A DNA stretch of 64,000 bases, from positions 1 through 64,000 of the forward strand of contig JAKPDK010000158.1 of NCBI GenBank assembly GCA_029552745.1, read 5' to 3'. Shown piece after piece: positions 49,527-59,951 of this stretch. Under the pieces are notes generated by a model, which searched no databases, was not told the DNA's origin, and worked only from the letters and a program-made list of their open reading frames with translations. A program made the translations under genes and the position numbers. The first letter of the stretch is position 1. Each line of letters begins with the position of its first letter. Source of the DNA: Candidatus Hydrogenedentota bacterium (GTDB lineage Bacteria > Hydrogenedentota > Hydrogenedentia > Hydrogenedentales > SLHB01).

Positions 49527-51196
49527 TGGTACTTCCTGCGCACCGTGTAGATAACCAGTCCGGCTAATACGACCACATGTACCAACGCCAGACTCGCTAT
49601 CCAAGCAATGACTTGCTCTTGTAAGGGCGACAACACAATCGGGTTATCCTCTTGTCGCGTAGCCCGAATGCCGATCAGCTCCTCACTTTCCGTAAGCCAA
49701 GCGAAAATATTCATCACAAGGTTTCCACTCGATAACAAGCCACGATTGGTCGCTAGGTCGCGGCTTCCTACGACGACAAGACGTGCTTCGCGGGCAACGC
49801 CGGAATCATCTGTCTGCCGAGAGCTTTTTCTGACTACGGCAACCGCCAAGGGTAATGCGCCTTCTTCCTCGTCGGCATCCTTTCTGGATGCGCGCCAGCC
49901 CGCTTGGATAACACCGGCAAGGTCTTTCTCCGCCCAACAGTCCGGCGTGCTGCGTAGTAAGACCTCTCCGGTGACATCTTTGGGCATTTTGTCAACCAAC
50001 GATACACTGCGAGCGCCCCGTAATTTCAGAATCTCGGTGTAACCACGCGTAATCGGGTGATTGTCGTTATAGGAACCCCGATAAGGACTTTCGCCATCCT
50101 CCGCTGCAAAACTTGGTTTTAGGGTTATCTCTACACCCGTCGACCGAGAAACAACGATGTCCTCGCCGACCCGAATGCCATATTTTTCTTCGAGCCAAGG
50201 GCGCATTTGCTCGACAATCCGGACGTCTGGCAACCGCTGGACCGCCCAAATGTCGAGAAATACGAGCAGCCGGCCGCCGCGTTCCAGATATTCCTCGAGA
50301 GCAGCCACATCATAGGGACGCAGGTCTCGATTTTGACCGTAAATTACCAGTAGATCACAATCAGCCGGAACATGGGCGCTATCGGGCTGAAATTGGAGTT
50401 GTTTCACTTCGTACGATTCGCCTAGCAAAAGTCCGCGTAAGATGCTACCACCTTGTTCTGGGTCTTGGTCGGTGATGTCCTTTTCCCCATGCCCAGACAA
50501 GAAATAAACCTTGGGCGCCGCATCGCGCAGAACCGCTATCAACGCATTCGTAAAGTCCCGTTCTTCGAGCCGCGGGTTTACCCCCGTAAGGGCAATCACC
50601 CGTGGTTTGCGGTCGCCGCAGCGAACGACAACCGTGCCCGAAGGAGATGCACGCGGTATATCCAGACGTTTTAGGATTAGCGGGTCACTTTCGGGGTCTA
50701 CAATTTCATACCGCAAGTGTTCCGGGGCATACTTACGACATCGCTCCAAGAAGACGCGGGTCTTATCCTCCGCTACCGCAACGAGGCTGTCCGCGGCGGA
50801 AACGAATAGTCCGTATACCTCGACACTCTTGTCCATTGTTTTCAGAACTTGTATCGTCTGAGGAGACAGTTCGCGCCGTCCCTCCTGAGTCAGGTCCCAG
50901 CCGACGTCCCAATGTCGCACAAAACCATACGTTGCTACACAAATACCAAAAAAGAACAACGAACCCAACACGGCGTTGATTCCAGCGGCGGATGCCTCAA
51001 GTTCCGCCGATTGAACAAATCGAACCAACGTCCACACGATCCAGACAACTCCGAGCACTAAACCAAGCGCAAAGGGAATAACTACGGGAGCGACGAACGG
51101 CGTCTGTTTCAGCAAAAGAAAATTCAGCGCTACATCCAGCAGAATGATTGCCCCAATCCCCAGAGCCGAGCGTAATTTTCCGACAGGGTCTGTCAT
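49523..51196 (-). CDS. GldG-like ABC exporter auxiliary protein, 557 aa
   Basis: Three N-terminal hydrophobic segments (residues about 10-95) are followed by a large extracytoplasmic domain (DLTQEGRRELSPQTIQVLKTM, VYFLSGHGEKDI, YDVAALEEYLERGGRLLVFLD) and a final helix near the C-terminus (IASLALVHVVVLAGLVIYTV). This is the plan of GldG/ABC_transp_aux proteins. In Bacteroidota GldG works with GldA and GldF in gliding; here a general export or envelope role is more cautious. ATGA overlaps on both sides. Confidence 0.87.
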   Translation of the reverse strand: MTDPVGKLRSALGIGAIILLDVALNFLLLKQTPFVAPVVIPFALGLVLGVVWIVWTLVRFVQSAELEASAAGINAVLGSLFFFGICVATYGFVRHWDVGWDLTQEGRRELSPQTIQVLKTMDKSVEVYGLFVSAADSLVAVAEDKTRVFLERCRKYAPEHLRYEIVDPESDPLILKRLDIPRASPSGTVVVRCGDRKPRVIALTGVNPRLEERDFTNALIAVLRDAAPKVYFLSGHGEKDITDQDPEQGGSILRGLLLGESYEVKQLQFQPDSAHVPADCDLLVIYGQNRDLRPYDVAALEEYLERGGRLLVFLDIWAVQRLPDVRIVEQMRPWLEEKYGIRVGEDIVVSRSTGVEITLKPSFAAEDGESPYRGSYNDNHPITRGYTEILKLRGARSVSLVDKMPKDVTGEVLLRSTPDCWAEKDLAGVIQAGWRASRKDADEEEGALPLAVAVVRKSSRQTDDSGVAREARLVVVGSRDLATNRGLLSSGNLVMNIFAWLTESEELIGIRATRQEDNPIVLSPLQEQVIAWIASLALVHVVVLAGLVIYTVRRKYQ

Positions 51197-52029
51197 ACGC
51201 CCGTCCTCCATTTCCGGGTTTCGAACACACGAAACGTCAGGAAAAGGAAAAACGCAGTCAGCACCCCATAATAGACAATGTCCTCCAACTGCAGAACCCC
51301 TTGTGTCATTTGCTGGGCGTGAGCATCAAGAGGTAAATCGAGAACAAGCCGGCGGAAAACTCGATAGAAAAAGCCGACGATCGTTCGGGCTTGGTCGCTC
51401 CACGTTGCCGGGGCGGGGTTGGCTTCGCTGAGATCTTTTCCTACAGCCCCCAGAATATAGGAAATGAAAAAGGCGCCGAACGTCGTCGTTGCGGAAGTTA
51501 TGGGGTTTTTCGCCAATGCCGAAATGAATAGCCCGACACTGACAAAGGCAGCCCCCATCAGAAACACGGCTAAAACACCCAGAACGAGGACAGCCGGCTC
51601 CACCGTGGCGAACCATGCCACGATACATAAGTGGACGAAAATGCCACCCATCATGACCACAAGCAGAGCAAGCGCAGCCACATATTTGCCAAAAATAATC
51701 TCCGCATCACGAACGGGATAACTGAGCAACAGTTCCATGGAGCCCCGGTGCCTTTCCTCCGCCAACAGCCGCATGGTGATCAGAGGCCCAAGGAAAATCA
51801 TGACTTGCCCGCAAAACACCAAAAAGGGACTCAACATAGTCTCTTCAAAATCGGGCACCCCGGGATATTGGTACGCAGCAGGAGATTGAGATATTCGCGC
51901 ATAGTAAATAAAACTTGCTAGAAACCCAATACCTGTAATCGCGACATACACCGCAGTGACAACATATCCGATGGGTGTGACGAAATAGCTGAAGAATTCC
52001 CGTTTCGCAATCGCGAAAAACGCCCTCAT
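51193..52029 (-). CDS. ABC-2 type transporter permease (GldF-like), 278 aa
   Basis: Six hydrophobic segments. The N-terminal KREFFSYFVTPIGYVVTAVY and the block LITMRLLAEERHRGSMELLLSYPV followed by DAEIIFGKYVAALAL are the ABC-2/GldF hallmarks. It would form the membrane channel for the ATPase encoded just upstream. It overlaps both neighbours by 4 bp. Confidence 0.93.
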   Translation of the reverse strand: MRAFFAIAKREFFSYFVTPIGYVVTAVYVAITGIGFLASFIYYARISQSPAAYQYPGVPDFEETMLSPFLVFCGQVMIFLGPLITMRLLAEERHRGSMELLLSYPVRDAEIIFGKYVAALALLVVMMGGIFVHLCIVAWFATVEPAVLVLGVLAVFLMGAAFVSVGLFISALAKNPITSATTTFGAFFISYILGAVGKDLSEANPAPATWSDQARTIVGFFYRVFRRLVLDLPLDAHAQQMTQGVLQLEDIVYYGVLTAFFLFLTFRVFETRKWRTGV

Positions 52030-52991
52030 GGTTCCTGCTCCGTGCTTCCCGATAAGGACTCTTCCGTTGCAATAGCTTCCACAAAAATATCCTCCAAGGT
52101 GCGAGACCTCTCCTGCAAAGCCACTACAGCAACCCCCGCCCTGACTAGTTTGTCCGCTATTTGGTTTGGCGTCACGTGCCCCCGCAAACCCGTTACTTCA
52201 AAACGATACCCTGTCGACTCCGAGCCGCCTCGGAGTTGAACCAAATCCACCCCGGGAACGCCTTGAAGAATGTTGCGAATCGTTTGTTCAGAACCTATCG
52301 CCTCAACCCAAACAGTAACCCGTTCAGCGGATTTTTCCAGAACCGACATAGCGTCCTGCGTAACGATGCGACCTTGGTGAATGATAATAACGCGGCGACA
52401 CACCATGGAAACCTCAGGCAAAATATGGGAACTTAACAAAATCGTGTGACTATCCGCCAACGACCGAATCATTTCGCGGATCTCGATGATCTGACGAGGG
52501 TCAAGCCCAACGGTAGGTTCGTCAAGAATGAGAACCGCCGGATTCCCGATCAAGGCTTGTGCTAGACCGACACGTTGTCGATATCCTTTGGATAGATGAC
52601 CCACCTGCCGGCGGCTCATGTGCGTGAGACCACACCGCTCCATCACCCGCCCGATCTCACGCGAGACTTCCCCACGTGCCACGCCTTTTATGTCGGCAAC
52701 ATACTTGAGAAATCCTTGCACCGTCATTTCGGGATAAATCGATATGTTCTCGGGAAGATAGCCTAAGTTCCGCTTTGCTTCCAGCGAATTGTCTGTTACG
52801 CTGAACCCCGCAATTCGAGCCGTCCCGGAGCTCGGCGGCATACATCCCGCCAAAATACGTAGTGTGGTGCTTTTACCTGCCGCGTTGGGACCCAGGAAAC
52901 CGACCACCTCGCCTTTTTCGATTTGAAAGGTGACATCCTGTATAGCCGGGATACGCCCGTAATATTTCGTCAGTCCTTGCGTTTCTATCAT
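52026..52991 (-). CDS. ABC transporter ATP-binding protein (GldA-like), 321 aa
   Basis: Complete ATPase: Walker A GFLGPNAAGKSTT, Q-loop near YLPENISIYPEMT, signature LSKGYRQRVGLAQAL, Walker B AVLILDEPTVGLDP and switch His in LLSSHILPE. The C-terminal ~100 residues form the regulatory extension common in ABC-2 exporters (DUF4162-like). First gene of the ABC-permease-GldG-DUF4340 operon, which reads leftward. No clear promoter was found in the 80 bp before dispersed repeat copy C. Confidence 0.95.
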   Translation of the reverse strand: MIETQGLTKYYGRIPAIQDVTFQIEKGEVVGFLGPNAAGKSTTLRILAGCMPPSSGTARIAGFSVTDNSLEAKRNLGYLPENISIYPEMTVQGFLKYVADIKGVARGEVSREIGRVMERCGLTHMSRRQVGHLSKGYRQRVGLAQALIGNPAVLILDEPTVGLDPRQIIEIREMIRSLADSHTILLSSHILPEVSMVCRRVIIIHQGRIVTQDAMSVLEKSAERVTVWVEAIGSEQTIRNILQGVPGVDLVQLRGGSESTGYRFEVTGLRGHVTPNQIADKLVRAGVAVVALQERSRTLEDIFVEAIATEESLSGSTEQEP

Positions 52992-53072
52992 GATCTTTGT
53001 TTTTAAGACTCGTCAACGCCCCGAATGTTGTCGCATAGTTTACATGAGTTTACACCCACGAATAAACGTGAT

Positions 53073-53468
53073 GTATAAGTCCAGTGCCTTTGACATTTTT
53101 TGTTGTGTTGGATGAGGAATTGAACACTGGACGTTGCATAAAGGTCACTAAAGGAAAGACATCAACGCATGCCATTTCCGAAGTACGTTGGAACTATTTA
53201 CGAACCCCTTTGACGACTTGGGATTACTTGTTTTTCCGCGCTGCGTGCTAATGCGCTACGCCCCCGCTGTCATTGCGAGGAGTGCCACCAGGCGCGACGT
53301 GGCAATCCCCTCAGGCCTCCGGTGATTACCCCAACCCCTGCCCCACGTCCCCTTGCGCTGCGCGGTTAAGGGGATTGCTTCGTCGTTTCGAAGACTCGCT
53401 CCTCGCAATGACAACCTGGTGTAAACACAGGTCTAGCGCTTCGATGCAATGCCAAAGATTTGTGAACT
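53073..53468 (+). repeat. Dispersed repeat, copy C
   Basis: Reference copy of the family. The inner 15-bp perfect inverted repeat is 53268-53282 (TGTCATTGCGAGGAG) against 53399-53413. Copy A matches its reverse complement from edge to edge; copy B matches in the same orientation. It sits in the divergent gap between the ABC operon and the nqr operon. Confidence 0.8.
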
Positions 53469-53821
53469 CATGCACGGGTTCGAATTGTTGCATGTGCGTC
53501 CCCAAAACACCTTTCCTTGCAGACATCCAGATAGGGCATACAGGCATCGTCCATTCCTAGCGAAACCCTGAGAACATGGCTTTTTCGCTATAATGTGCAC
53601 GAATTAAGTCGCTTGAATTGCGCAAGGCGTATTTTTCAGCTCTGTTTTCCGTGCGGTTGAGAATATTTTGAGGCGTTTTGATGTTACCAAAAGTGAATTT
53701 AATCACAGTTAGAACCGTTTTCCAAGGTCGAATTCTGATGCGGTCGTAATCAGCATGTGACCTTGTTCTGTTGTAGTTTGGTTTTTGATGGCCGCCTATG
53801 GCATGATTTTGCGTTGGGTTA
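53469..53821. other. Non-coding stretch upstream of nqr
   Basis: No gene recognised. A TATAAT at 53589-53594 could be a -10 box but lacks a good -35, and it is about 370 bp from nqrA. The remainder is T-rich without strong hairpins. Confidence 0.4.
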
Positions 53822-53845
53822 CATAACGAGTTGCACTTCGTTATG
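53822..53845. repeat. Short inverted repeat CATAACGA...TCGTTATG
   Basis: An 8-bp perfect stem (53822-53829 and 53838-53845) with an 8-nt loop, 120 bp before nqrA. It could be an operator for the nqr operon or a fragment of another dispersed repeat; neither can be decided from one copy. Confidence 0.45.
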
Positions 53846-53964
53846 GAAACAATAAAGTTCCCGATGCCTCGGTTTTTGTCGGCGCATTCAGTTTTTGTTC
53901 ATCCAAACCCAAGTATCGGGAAAATCGGCACGTTTACAAAAGCAAATGAGGGTTTTTTACGTTC

Positions 53965-55365
53965 ATGCTGGAAATGCAGGAATCCAAAGTAATTCGACTC
54001 CGGAAAGGTCTTGACCTGCCCATCACCGGCAGGCCGGAGCAGCGCATTGACGATGCCAAGGCTGTGCCGCGCGTTGCCATTATCGCCGCAGACTATCTTG
54101 GTCTGCGCCCGGCGATGCGAGTCGAAGTCGGTCAAGCCGTCCGCCGCGGCGAAGTGCTTTTTGAAGACAAAAGAAATCCCGGCGTACAAATCACATCGCC
54201 CGGCGCTGGCGTCGTCACAGCCATCAACCGGGGAGAACGACGGGCGCTCATCTCCGTGGTTATTGAACTCAATGAAAGAGAGCGCGCAGGCAAACCAACA
54301 GAAGAAGACTTCACACCTTTCCCCTCCTACACCGGTAAAGACATCGCAGGATTAAGTCGTGATGCGATAGGCGCGTTGTTGCTGGAGTCCGGTTTATGGA
54401 CATCTTTTCGCACGCGGCCATTTTCCAAAATACCTCATCCGAACACGGTGCCGCATTCCATTTTCGTTACAGCAATGGATACCAATCCCTTGGCGCCGTC
54501 TGTAGACGTTGTCCTAAGAGAAAAGAAGGAATCGTTCCACTATGGCCTTGCCGTGATTGCAAAATTAACAGACGGCAATGTTTTTCTCTGTAAAGCAGAA
54601 GATTCCCATGAAGTCAGCGCGCCACCTCATCAAGGAATCAAGGTCGTCTCCTTTGCTGGCCCACATCCCGCAGGCACCCCAGGCGTCCATATCCATTTCC
54701 TGGACCCGGTGCATAAAGAAAAGACTGTTTGGCACATTCCCTATCAAGAAGTCATCGCAATAGGAGACCTCTTCCGCACAGGGCGATTAAACGTGGAACG
54801 TGTCATTTCGTTAGCGGGTCCTTCTGTACAGCGTCCCCGCTTGCTGCGAACGCGCCTAGGTGCCTCCACGGACACACTCACAGCAAATGAGTTGGTCCCC
54901 GGGGAACATCGGGTCATTTCGGGTTCCGTGCTATCGGGGCGCACAGCCTCCGGCGAAATTGGTGGATATTTGGGCAGATACCATTACCAAATCAGTGTGC
55001 TTCCGGAAGGGCGGGAACGGTATTTTTTGGGTTGGATGTCTCCGGGCATCAACCGCTTTTCGGTTATGCCGATCTATATTTCTCGTTTCTTCAAGAACCG
55101 TCTTTTCAAGTTCACGACAAATTTGAACGGTGGAAAACGAGCCATGGTGCCCATCGGATTGTACGAAAAGGTGATGCCGATGGACATTTTGCCTACGTTT
55201 TTGTTGCGAGCACTCTTAACCAACGACCTGGAACGCGCCGAGGAACTCGGGTGCCTGGAATTGGACGAAGAGGATGTCGCCCTATGCTCCTTTGTGTGTC
55301 CCAGTAAGATTGACTATGGTACCGCATTACGTCACGTACTCGATACTATCGAGAAGGAGGGATGA
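53965..55365 (+). CDS. nqrA: Na+-translocating NADH:quinone oxidoreductase subunit A, 466 aa
   Basis: Peripheral subunit of the sodium-pumping respiratory complex Na+-NQR. The N-terminus [16 protein letters not shown] and the block [23 protein letters not shown] with [16 protein letters not shown] are diagnostic, as is the C-terminal [12 protein letters not shown]. Full length. ATG 53965 or 53974 are both possible; no strong Shine-Dalgarno separates them. It overlaps nqrB by 4 bp and begins the nqrABCDEF-apbE operon. Confidence 0.96.
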   Translation: MLEMQESKVIRLRKGLDLPITGRPEQRIDDAKAVPRVAIIAADYLGLRPAMRVEVGQAVRRGEVLFEDKRNPGVQITSPGAGVVTAINRGERRALISVVIELNERERAGKPTEEDFTPFPSYTGKDIAGLSRDAIGALLLESGLWTSFRTRPFSKIPHPNTVPHSIFVTAMDTNPLAPSVDVVLREKKESFHYGLAVIAKLTDGNVFLCKAEDSHEVSAPPHQGIKVVSFAGPHPAGTPGVHIHFLDPVHKEKTVWHIPYQEVIAIGDLFRTGRLNVERVISLAGPSVQRPRLLRTRLGASTDTLTANELVPGEHRVISGSVLSGRTASGEIGGYLGRYHYQISVLPEGRERYFLGWMSPGINRFSVMPIYISRFFKNRLFKFTTNLNGGKRAMVPIGLYEKVMPMDILPTFLLRALLTNDLERAEELGCLELDEEDVALCSFVCPSKIDYGTALRHVLDTIEKEG

Positions 55366-56618
55366 TGAAATTTCTTCTCGACCTACATAATCGCTTAGGT
55401 AAATGGTTCGAAAAAGGGGCACCCCTCGAATGGCTCCATCCGCTATTTGAGGCACAGGATACGTTTCTTTTTACGCCAGACACCGTGACAGAGCATCCGC
55501 CCCACGTGCGGGACGGTATTGACCTAAAACGCCTTATGATCACCGTTGTGATCGCTCTGTTTCCTTGTATGCTCATGGCTATGTACAACACGGGTTATCA
55601 AGCCCATCTCGCCATTGAAGCCGGTTGCCAACCGCTGAACAATTGGCGCACGAGCCTCTTTACGTGGATGGGTTTTGAGTTTTCTTCCCGCAACGTGTTT
55701 GCCTGTTTCGTCCATGGGGCGCTCTATTTCATCCCCGTCTATCTTGTGACGCTCATTGCCGGCGGTCTTGTAGAAGTTATTTTCGCATTGGTACGGCGCC
55801 ACGAAATCAACGAAGGGTTTTTGGTGACAAGCGCCTTGTTTCCGCTAATTCTACCGGCAACTATCCCCTTATGGCAGGTCGCTCTCGGTATCATCTTCGG
55901 GATACTTGTCGGCAAGGAGGTGTTTGGCGGCGTGGGTATGAACATATTCAACCCCGCCCTGATGTCACGCGCTTTCCTGTATTTCGCCTATCCCGGACAG
56001 ATCACAGGGGACAACGTGTGGATCGCGGCACAGACCACCCCAGACGGATACAGCGGCGCCACGTGGTTAGCGGTTGTAAAAGAACGTGGTTTGGCTGGCT
56101 TGGCGCATCCCGACCTGGGCGCCGCGCACGCGAATCTCACCTGGTGGCGTGCTTTTATTGGCTTGGAACCGGGTTCTATGGGTGAAACATCTGCCCTCTT
56201 GTGTCTGGTGGGTGCGGCAATACTTATTGCCACAGGCGTCGGTTCTTACAGAACCATAATTGGATGTTTTCTAGGTAGTTTCGTCATGGCAGAACTTTTC
56301 AATCTTATCGCCTACCTGCACCCGGGCGGCAACCCGTATTTCGCCGTACCGTTTTTCTGGCATTGGGTCATCGGCGGCTTCGCCTTTGCCGCCGTGTTCA
56401 TGGCGACCGATCCGGTTTCGTCCCCGTTCACGGAGAAAGGAAAATGGATTTACGGTTTCCTCATTGGGGCGTTTGGTATCCTCATCCGCGAGGTAAATCC
56501 CGCCTATCCCGGAAGCTGGATGCTTGCAATCCTGTTCATGAACATGTTTTCGCCCTTGATAGACTATTTCATTGTGCGGGCAAACATTAAACGAAGGATG
56601 GCGCGTTATGCAGCGTAG
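55362..56618 (+). CDS. nqrB: Na+-NQR subunit B, 418 aa
   Basis: Membrane subunit with about ten helices, site of covalent FMN and riboflavin and part of the sodium path. The FMN attachment threonine is in [27 protein letters not shown] and [20 protein letters not shown] are conserved NqrB segments. The first about 55 residues precede helix 1. Overlaps nqrA by 4 bp and nqrC by 11 bp. Confidence 0.97.
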   Translation: MMKFLLDLHNRLGKWFEKGAPLEWLHPLFEAQDTFLFTPDTVTEHPPHVRDGIDLKRLMITVVIALFPCMLMAMYNTGYQAHLAIEAGCQPLNNWRTSLFTWMGFEFSSRNVFACFVHGALYFIPVYLVTLIAGGLVEVIFALVRRHEINEGFLVTSALFPLILPATIPLWQVALGIIFGILVGKEVFGGVGMNIFNPALMSRAFLYFAYPGQITGDNVWIAAQTTPDGYSGATWLAVVKERGLAGLAHPDLGAAHANLTWWRAFIGLEPGSMGETSALLCLVGAAILIATGVGSYRTIIGCFLGSFVMAELFNLIAYLHPGGNPYFAVPFFWHWVIGGFAFAAVFMATDPVSSPFTEKGKWIYGFLIGAFGILIREVNPAYPGSWMLAILFMNMFSPLIDYFIVRANIKRRMARYAA

Positions 56619-57390
56619 CGTTACCTATACGTTAATTTTCGCAACCACCGTCTGCGTTATTTGCTCCCTTTTTGTATCCTCGGCGGCGGTCATGTTGAAG
56701 GAACGTCAAAAAACGAATTTCGTCCTCGACCGCCAAGCGAAGATTCTGTCCGTTGCTGGCTTAATACAGGAAGGAGAAAAACTCTCCCCCCAAGAAATTC
56801 GCGATCGTTATCAAAAATACATTGTTCCGCGTTTCGTTGATTTGAGCACAGGAGAATACGTGGAAGAACCTACGCTGAACCCGGAGACTTACGACCCCAA
56901 GCAAATCCTTCGTGATCCGAAGTTAAGTCGCGAGGCGCCCGAAAACCCGTCTCGGGTGGCGCGTATTCCCAATCATGCACTTATCTATCAGGTCGTGGAG
57001 AACGGAGATATAAAAGAACTCATATTGCCTATCGAGGGCAAAGGACTTTGGTCTACCCTACGTGGGTACCTCGCGTTAGAAAAGGATGCACAAACTGTTC
57101 GCGGACTCATTTTCTATGAACAAGCAGAAACCCCCGGACTTGGCGGGGAAGTTGAAAACCCAAAATGGCGGGCTCTTTGGAAGGGCCGCAAGGTGTTCGA
57201 CGAACAAGGTACCCCTAAGCTTGCCGTCATCAAGGGTCAGGCGGGCACACCCGAACAAGACCCTTATCGTGTCGACGGACTTTCCGGAGCGACTATTACG
57301 AGCCGTAGCGTAACGTACATGATTCAATTCTGGTTGAGCGAAAACGGCTTCGGACCCTTTCTGAAACGCTTCCGGGAAGGCGCTGCATAA
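56608..57390 (+). CDS. nqrC: Na+-NQR subunit C, 260 aa
   Basis: One N-terminal transmembrane helix and a periplasmic flavin domain. Covalent FMN attaches to the Thr of [11 protein letters not shown], the ApbE flavinylation motif. [17 protein letters not shown] and [17 protein letters not shown] are also conserved. The ATG at 56608, overlapping the nqrB stop by 11 bp, gives the family-like [15 protein letters not shown] start; the open frame begins 12 codons earlier within nqrB. Confidence 0.97.
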   Translation: MQRSVTYTLIFATTVCVICSLFVSSAAVMLKERQKTNFVLDRQAKILSVAGLIQEGEKLSPQEIRDRYQKYIVPRFVDLSTGEYVEEPTLNPETYDPKQILRDPKLSREAPENPSRVARIPNHALIYQVVENGDIKELILPIEGKGLWSTLRGYLALEKDAQTVRGLIFYEQAETPGLGGEVENPKWRALWKGRKVFDEQGTPKLAVIKGQAGTPEQDPYRVDGLSGATITSRSVTYMIQFWLSENGFGPFLKRFREGAA

Positions 57391-57406
57391 TCACGAGGAG
57401 ACGCTT

Positions 57407-58045
57407 ATGGCCATAGGACTTTCAAAAAAAGAACGTGAAGTACTTTTAGACCCTTTGTTTCATAACAACCCTATCGCATTTCAGGTCTTGGGCATTTGTT
57501 CCGCACTCGCGGTAACAACAAAATTAGACACTGCCGTCACCATGGCGATCGCCCTTACCCTGGTAACGGCATTTTCGAATCTGTTCATTAGTTTAGTACG
57601 GAATACCGTACCCACGAATATTCGTATTATCGTCCAGCTTTCCATTATTGCCTCGCTTGTTATCGTTACTGACCAGATCCTGAAAGCTTACTTCTTTGAC
57701 ATATCCAAACGTCTTTCTGTTTTCGTAGGACTGATTATTACGAACTGTATCGTCATGGGAAGAGCGGAAGGGTTTGCGATGCAAAACCCGCCTTGGATCA
57801 GTTTTCTCGACGGTATCGGCAACGGGTTGGGCTACAGTATCGTGTTGGTCACCGTAGGCACGTTGCGGGAACTGTTTGGCTCCGGCAAACTTTTTGGCCA
57901 TACCATTTTGCCGCTCGTTACCGACGGAGGCTGGTATGTCCCAAATGGTCTGATGTTGCTCGCTCCTGCGGCGTTTTTCATCATTGGATTCTTCATTTGG
58001 ATCCTTCGCACGCTGATGCCTGAGCGCCAGGAAAAAGAGGACTAA
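57407..58045 (+). CDS. nqrD: Na+-NQR subunit D, 212 aa
   Basis: Six-helix membrane subunit of the NqrD/RnfE family. [38 protein letters not shown] and the [13 protein letters not shown] helix are characteristic, with an iron-site Cys in TNCIVMG. GAGGAG precedes the ATG. It is similar to NqrE by ancient duplication. 16 bp after nqrC, 3 bp before nqrE. Confidence 0.97.
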   Translation: MAIGLSKKEREVLLDPLFHNNPIAFQVLGICSALAVTTKLDTAVTMAIALTLVTAFSNLFISLVRNTVPTNIRIIVQLSIIASLVIVTDQILKAYFFDISKRLSVFVGLIITNCIVMGRAEGFAMQNPPWISFLDGIGNGLGYSIVLVTVGTLRELFGSGKLFGHTILPLVTDGGWYVPNGLMLLAPAAFFIIGFFIWILRTLMPERQEKED

Positions 58046-58048
58046 CCC

Positions 58049-58663
58049 ATGGAACATTATGTGAACCTCGCAATCAAATCGATTTTCATTGAAAACATGG
58101 CCCTGGCTTTCTTCTTGGGCATGTGCTCTTTTCTAGCGGTCAGTAAAAAAGTCGAGACTGCCATCGGCTTGGGCACGGCAGTCATCTTTGTTCAGACCCT
58201 CACCGTGCCTCTGAACAACCTGGTGCTAAACATCTTCCTAAAAGAAGGCGCCATGGCTTGGTTACACCCCGCTCTGAAAGACGTCGACCTCACGTTCTTA
58301 GGTTTTATAACCTACATCGGTACGATTGCAGCCGCCACACAAGTGGTGGAAATGACGGTGGAACGTTTCGCACCCAAACTGTACGCCGCGTTGGGCGTTT
58401 TCCTTCCACTCATTGCCGTAAACTGCGCCATTCTCGGGGGTAGCCTCTTCATGGTGGAGCGGGACTATAACTTTTGGGAAAGCGTCGTATTCGGAATTGG
58501 GAGCGGTCTAGGATGGGCGCTGGCGATCATCGCCCTGGCGGCTGTCCGCGAAAAAATGCGATACAGTAATGTCCCGGGTGGATTACGCGGGTTAGGCATA
58601 GCATTTCTTCTGACAGGACTTATGGCAATCGGATTTATGGCGTTCAGCGGGATCCAGCTGTAG
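58049..58663 (+). CDS. nqrE: Na+-NQR subunit E, 204 aa
   Basis: Six-helix partner of NqrD (NqrE/RnfA family). [20 protein letters not shown] carries the conserved iron-site Cys, and [19 protein letters not shown] carries the second. The helix [21 protein letters not shown] is typical. It follows nqrD with only a 3-bp gap. Confidence 0.97.
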   Translation: MEHYVNLAIKSIFIENMALAFFLGMCSFLAVSKKVETAIGLGTAVIFVQTLTVPLNNLVLNIFLKEGAMAWLHPALKDVDLTFLGFITYIGTIAAATQVVEMTVERFAPKLYAALGVFLPLIAVNCAILGGSLFMVERDYNFWESVVFGIGSGLGWALAIIALAAVREKMRYSNVPGGLRGLGIAFLLTGLMAIGFMAFSGIQL

Positions 58664-58684
58664 CTGAACGGATGAGGAATACCC

Positions 58685-59914
58685 ATGCAGATCATCGGTC
58701 TCGGCGTTATCATGTTTACGGGAGTAATCGTCTCTCTGGTTGTCGTGCTCATGGTGGCTCGATCGAAATTGGTGCACCTTGGCGATGTCACTATCACGAT
58801 TAACGATGACCCCGAACGTAGCATTAAAACCGCAGGCGGAAGCTCCCTTCTTAGCACCCTAGCTGCAAACAAAATTTTCCTTCCCTCGGCGTGTGGCGGA
58901 AAAGGGAGCTGCGGCGTCTGCCGAGTAAAGGTCAAATCCGGCGGCGGAACGCTGTTGCCCACGGAAACCAGTTTCATCAATCGCAAACAAGCCCGGGAGG
59001 GCATGCGGCTCGCCTGTCAGGTAAAAGTGAAAGAAAACCTTGCTATCGAGGTACCACCCGAGATCTTTCATATTCGCCAGTGGGTCTGCCGCGTGCGTTC
59101 CAATCACAACGTCGCCACGTTCATCAAAGAATTGGTGCTGGAACTGCCTGAGGGCGAGTCGGTACCTTTCCGCGCGGGTGGCTATATTCAAATTGAGTGC
59201 CCGCCACATCATGTCCGGTTCAAAGACTTCGATATTGAGCCAGAATATCGCGATGAGTGGGACAAATATGACCTGTGGAAACTGGAGTCCATCTGCACGG
59301 AGCCGGTGCAACGCGCTTACTCAATGGCAAACTACCCGGGCGAAAAGGGCATTATCATGCTTAACGTGCGTATCGCCACGCCTCCCCCGCGCGCTCCCGA
59401 AGGCACGCCTCCCGGGATCATGTCCTCGTATATTTTCAGTCTGAAGCCCGGAGATACGGTTACCATTTCCGGACCCTACGGGGAGTTTTTCGCAAAAGAC
59501 ACGAACGCAGAGATGTGTTTCATCGGGGGCGGCGCGGGTATGGCACCCATGCGCTCGCATATCTTCGACTTGTTTTACCGACTGCATACCAAACGAAAAG
59601 TCACCTTCTGGTACGGTGCGCGCAGTTATCGGGAAGCCTTTTATGTGGAGGAATTTAACAAAATCCAGGCTGAAAATGAGAATTTCCGCTGGACACTCGC
59701 CCTTTCAGAACCCTTGCCTGAGGATCATTGGGACGGCCCGAAAGGGTTTATCCACCAAGTCTTGTACGATTTATATTTAAAGAACCATCCCGCACCGGAA
59801 GATGTGGAATACTATCTGTGCGGCCCGCCCATGATGCTGACCGCATGCATAAATCTCCTTCACGACCTGGGGGTTGAGGATGACAATATCCTGTTCGACG
59901 ACTTTGGCTCATAA
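58685..59914 (+). CDS. nqrF: Na+-NQR subunit F, NADH-oxidising, 409 aa
   Basis: Electron entry subunit. An N-terminal membrane helix leads into a 2Fe-2S ferredoxin domain ([18 protein letters not shown] with the fourth Cys in LACQVKV), then a FAD domain ([13 protein letters not shown]) and an NADH domain ([16 protein letters not shown] and the end motif [17 protein letters not shown]). All four cluster cysteines are present. GAGGA lies just before the ATG. Confidence 0.97.
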   Translation: MQIIGLGVIMFTGVIVSLVVVLMVARSKLVHLGDVTITINDDPERSIKTAGGSSLLSTLAANKIFLPSACGGKGSCGVCRVKVKSGGGTLLPTETSFINRKQAREGMRLACQVKVKENLAIEVPPEIFHIRQWVCRVRSNHNVATFIKELVLELPEGESVPFRAGGYIQIECPPHHVRFKDFDIEPEYRDEWDKYDLWKLESICTEPVQRAYSMANYPGEKGIIMLNVRIATPPPRAPEGTPPGIMSSYIFSLKPGDTVTISGPYGEFFAKDTNAEMCFIGGGAGMAPMRSHIFDLFYRLHTKRKVTFWYGARSYREAFYVEEFNKIQAENENFRWTLALSEPLPEDHWDGPKGFIHQVLYDLYLKNHPAPEDVEYYLCGPPMMLTACINLLHDLGVEDDNILFDDFGS

Positions 59915-59951
59915 TATCGCGTGCGAAATTTCCGCAAATTTAAAACATCAC

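Noticed and set aside
53273-53560. 95-aa frame over dispersed repeat copy C
   Set aside because: It reads through a repeat whose other copies do not keep the frame, so it is not a conserved protein.
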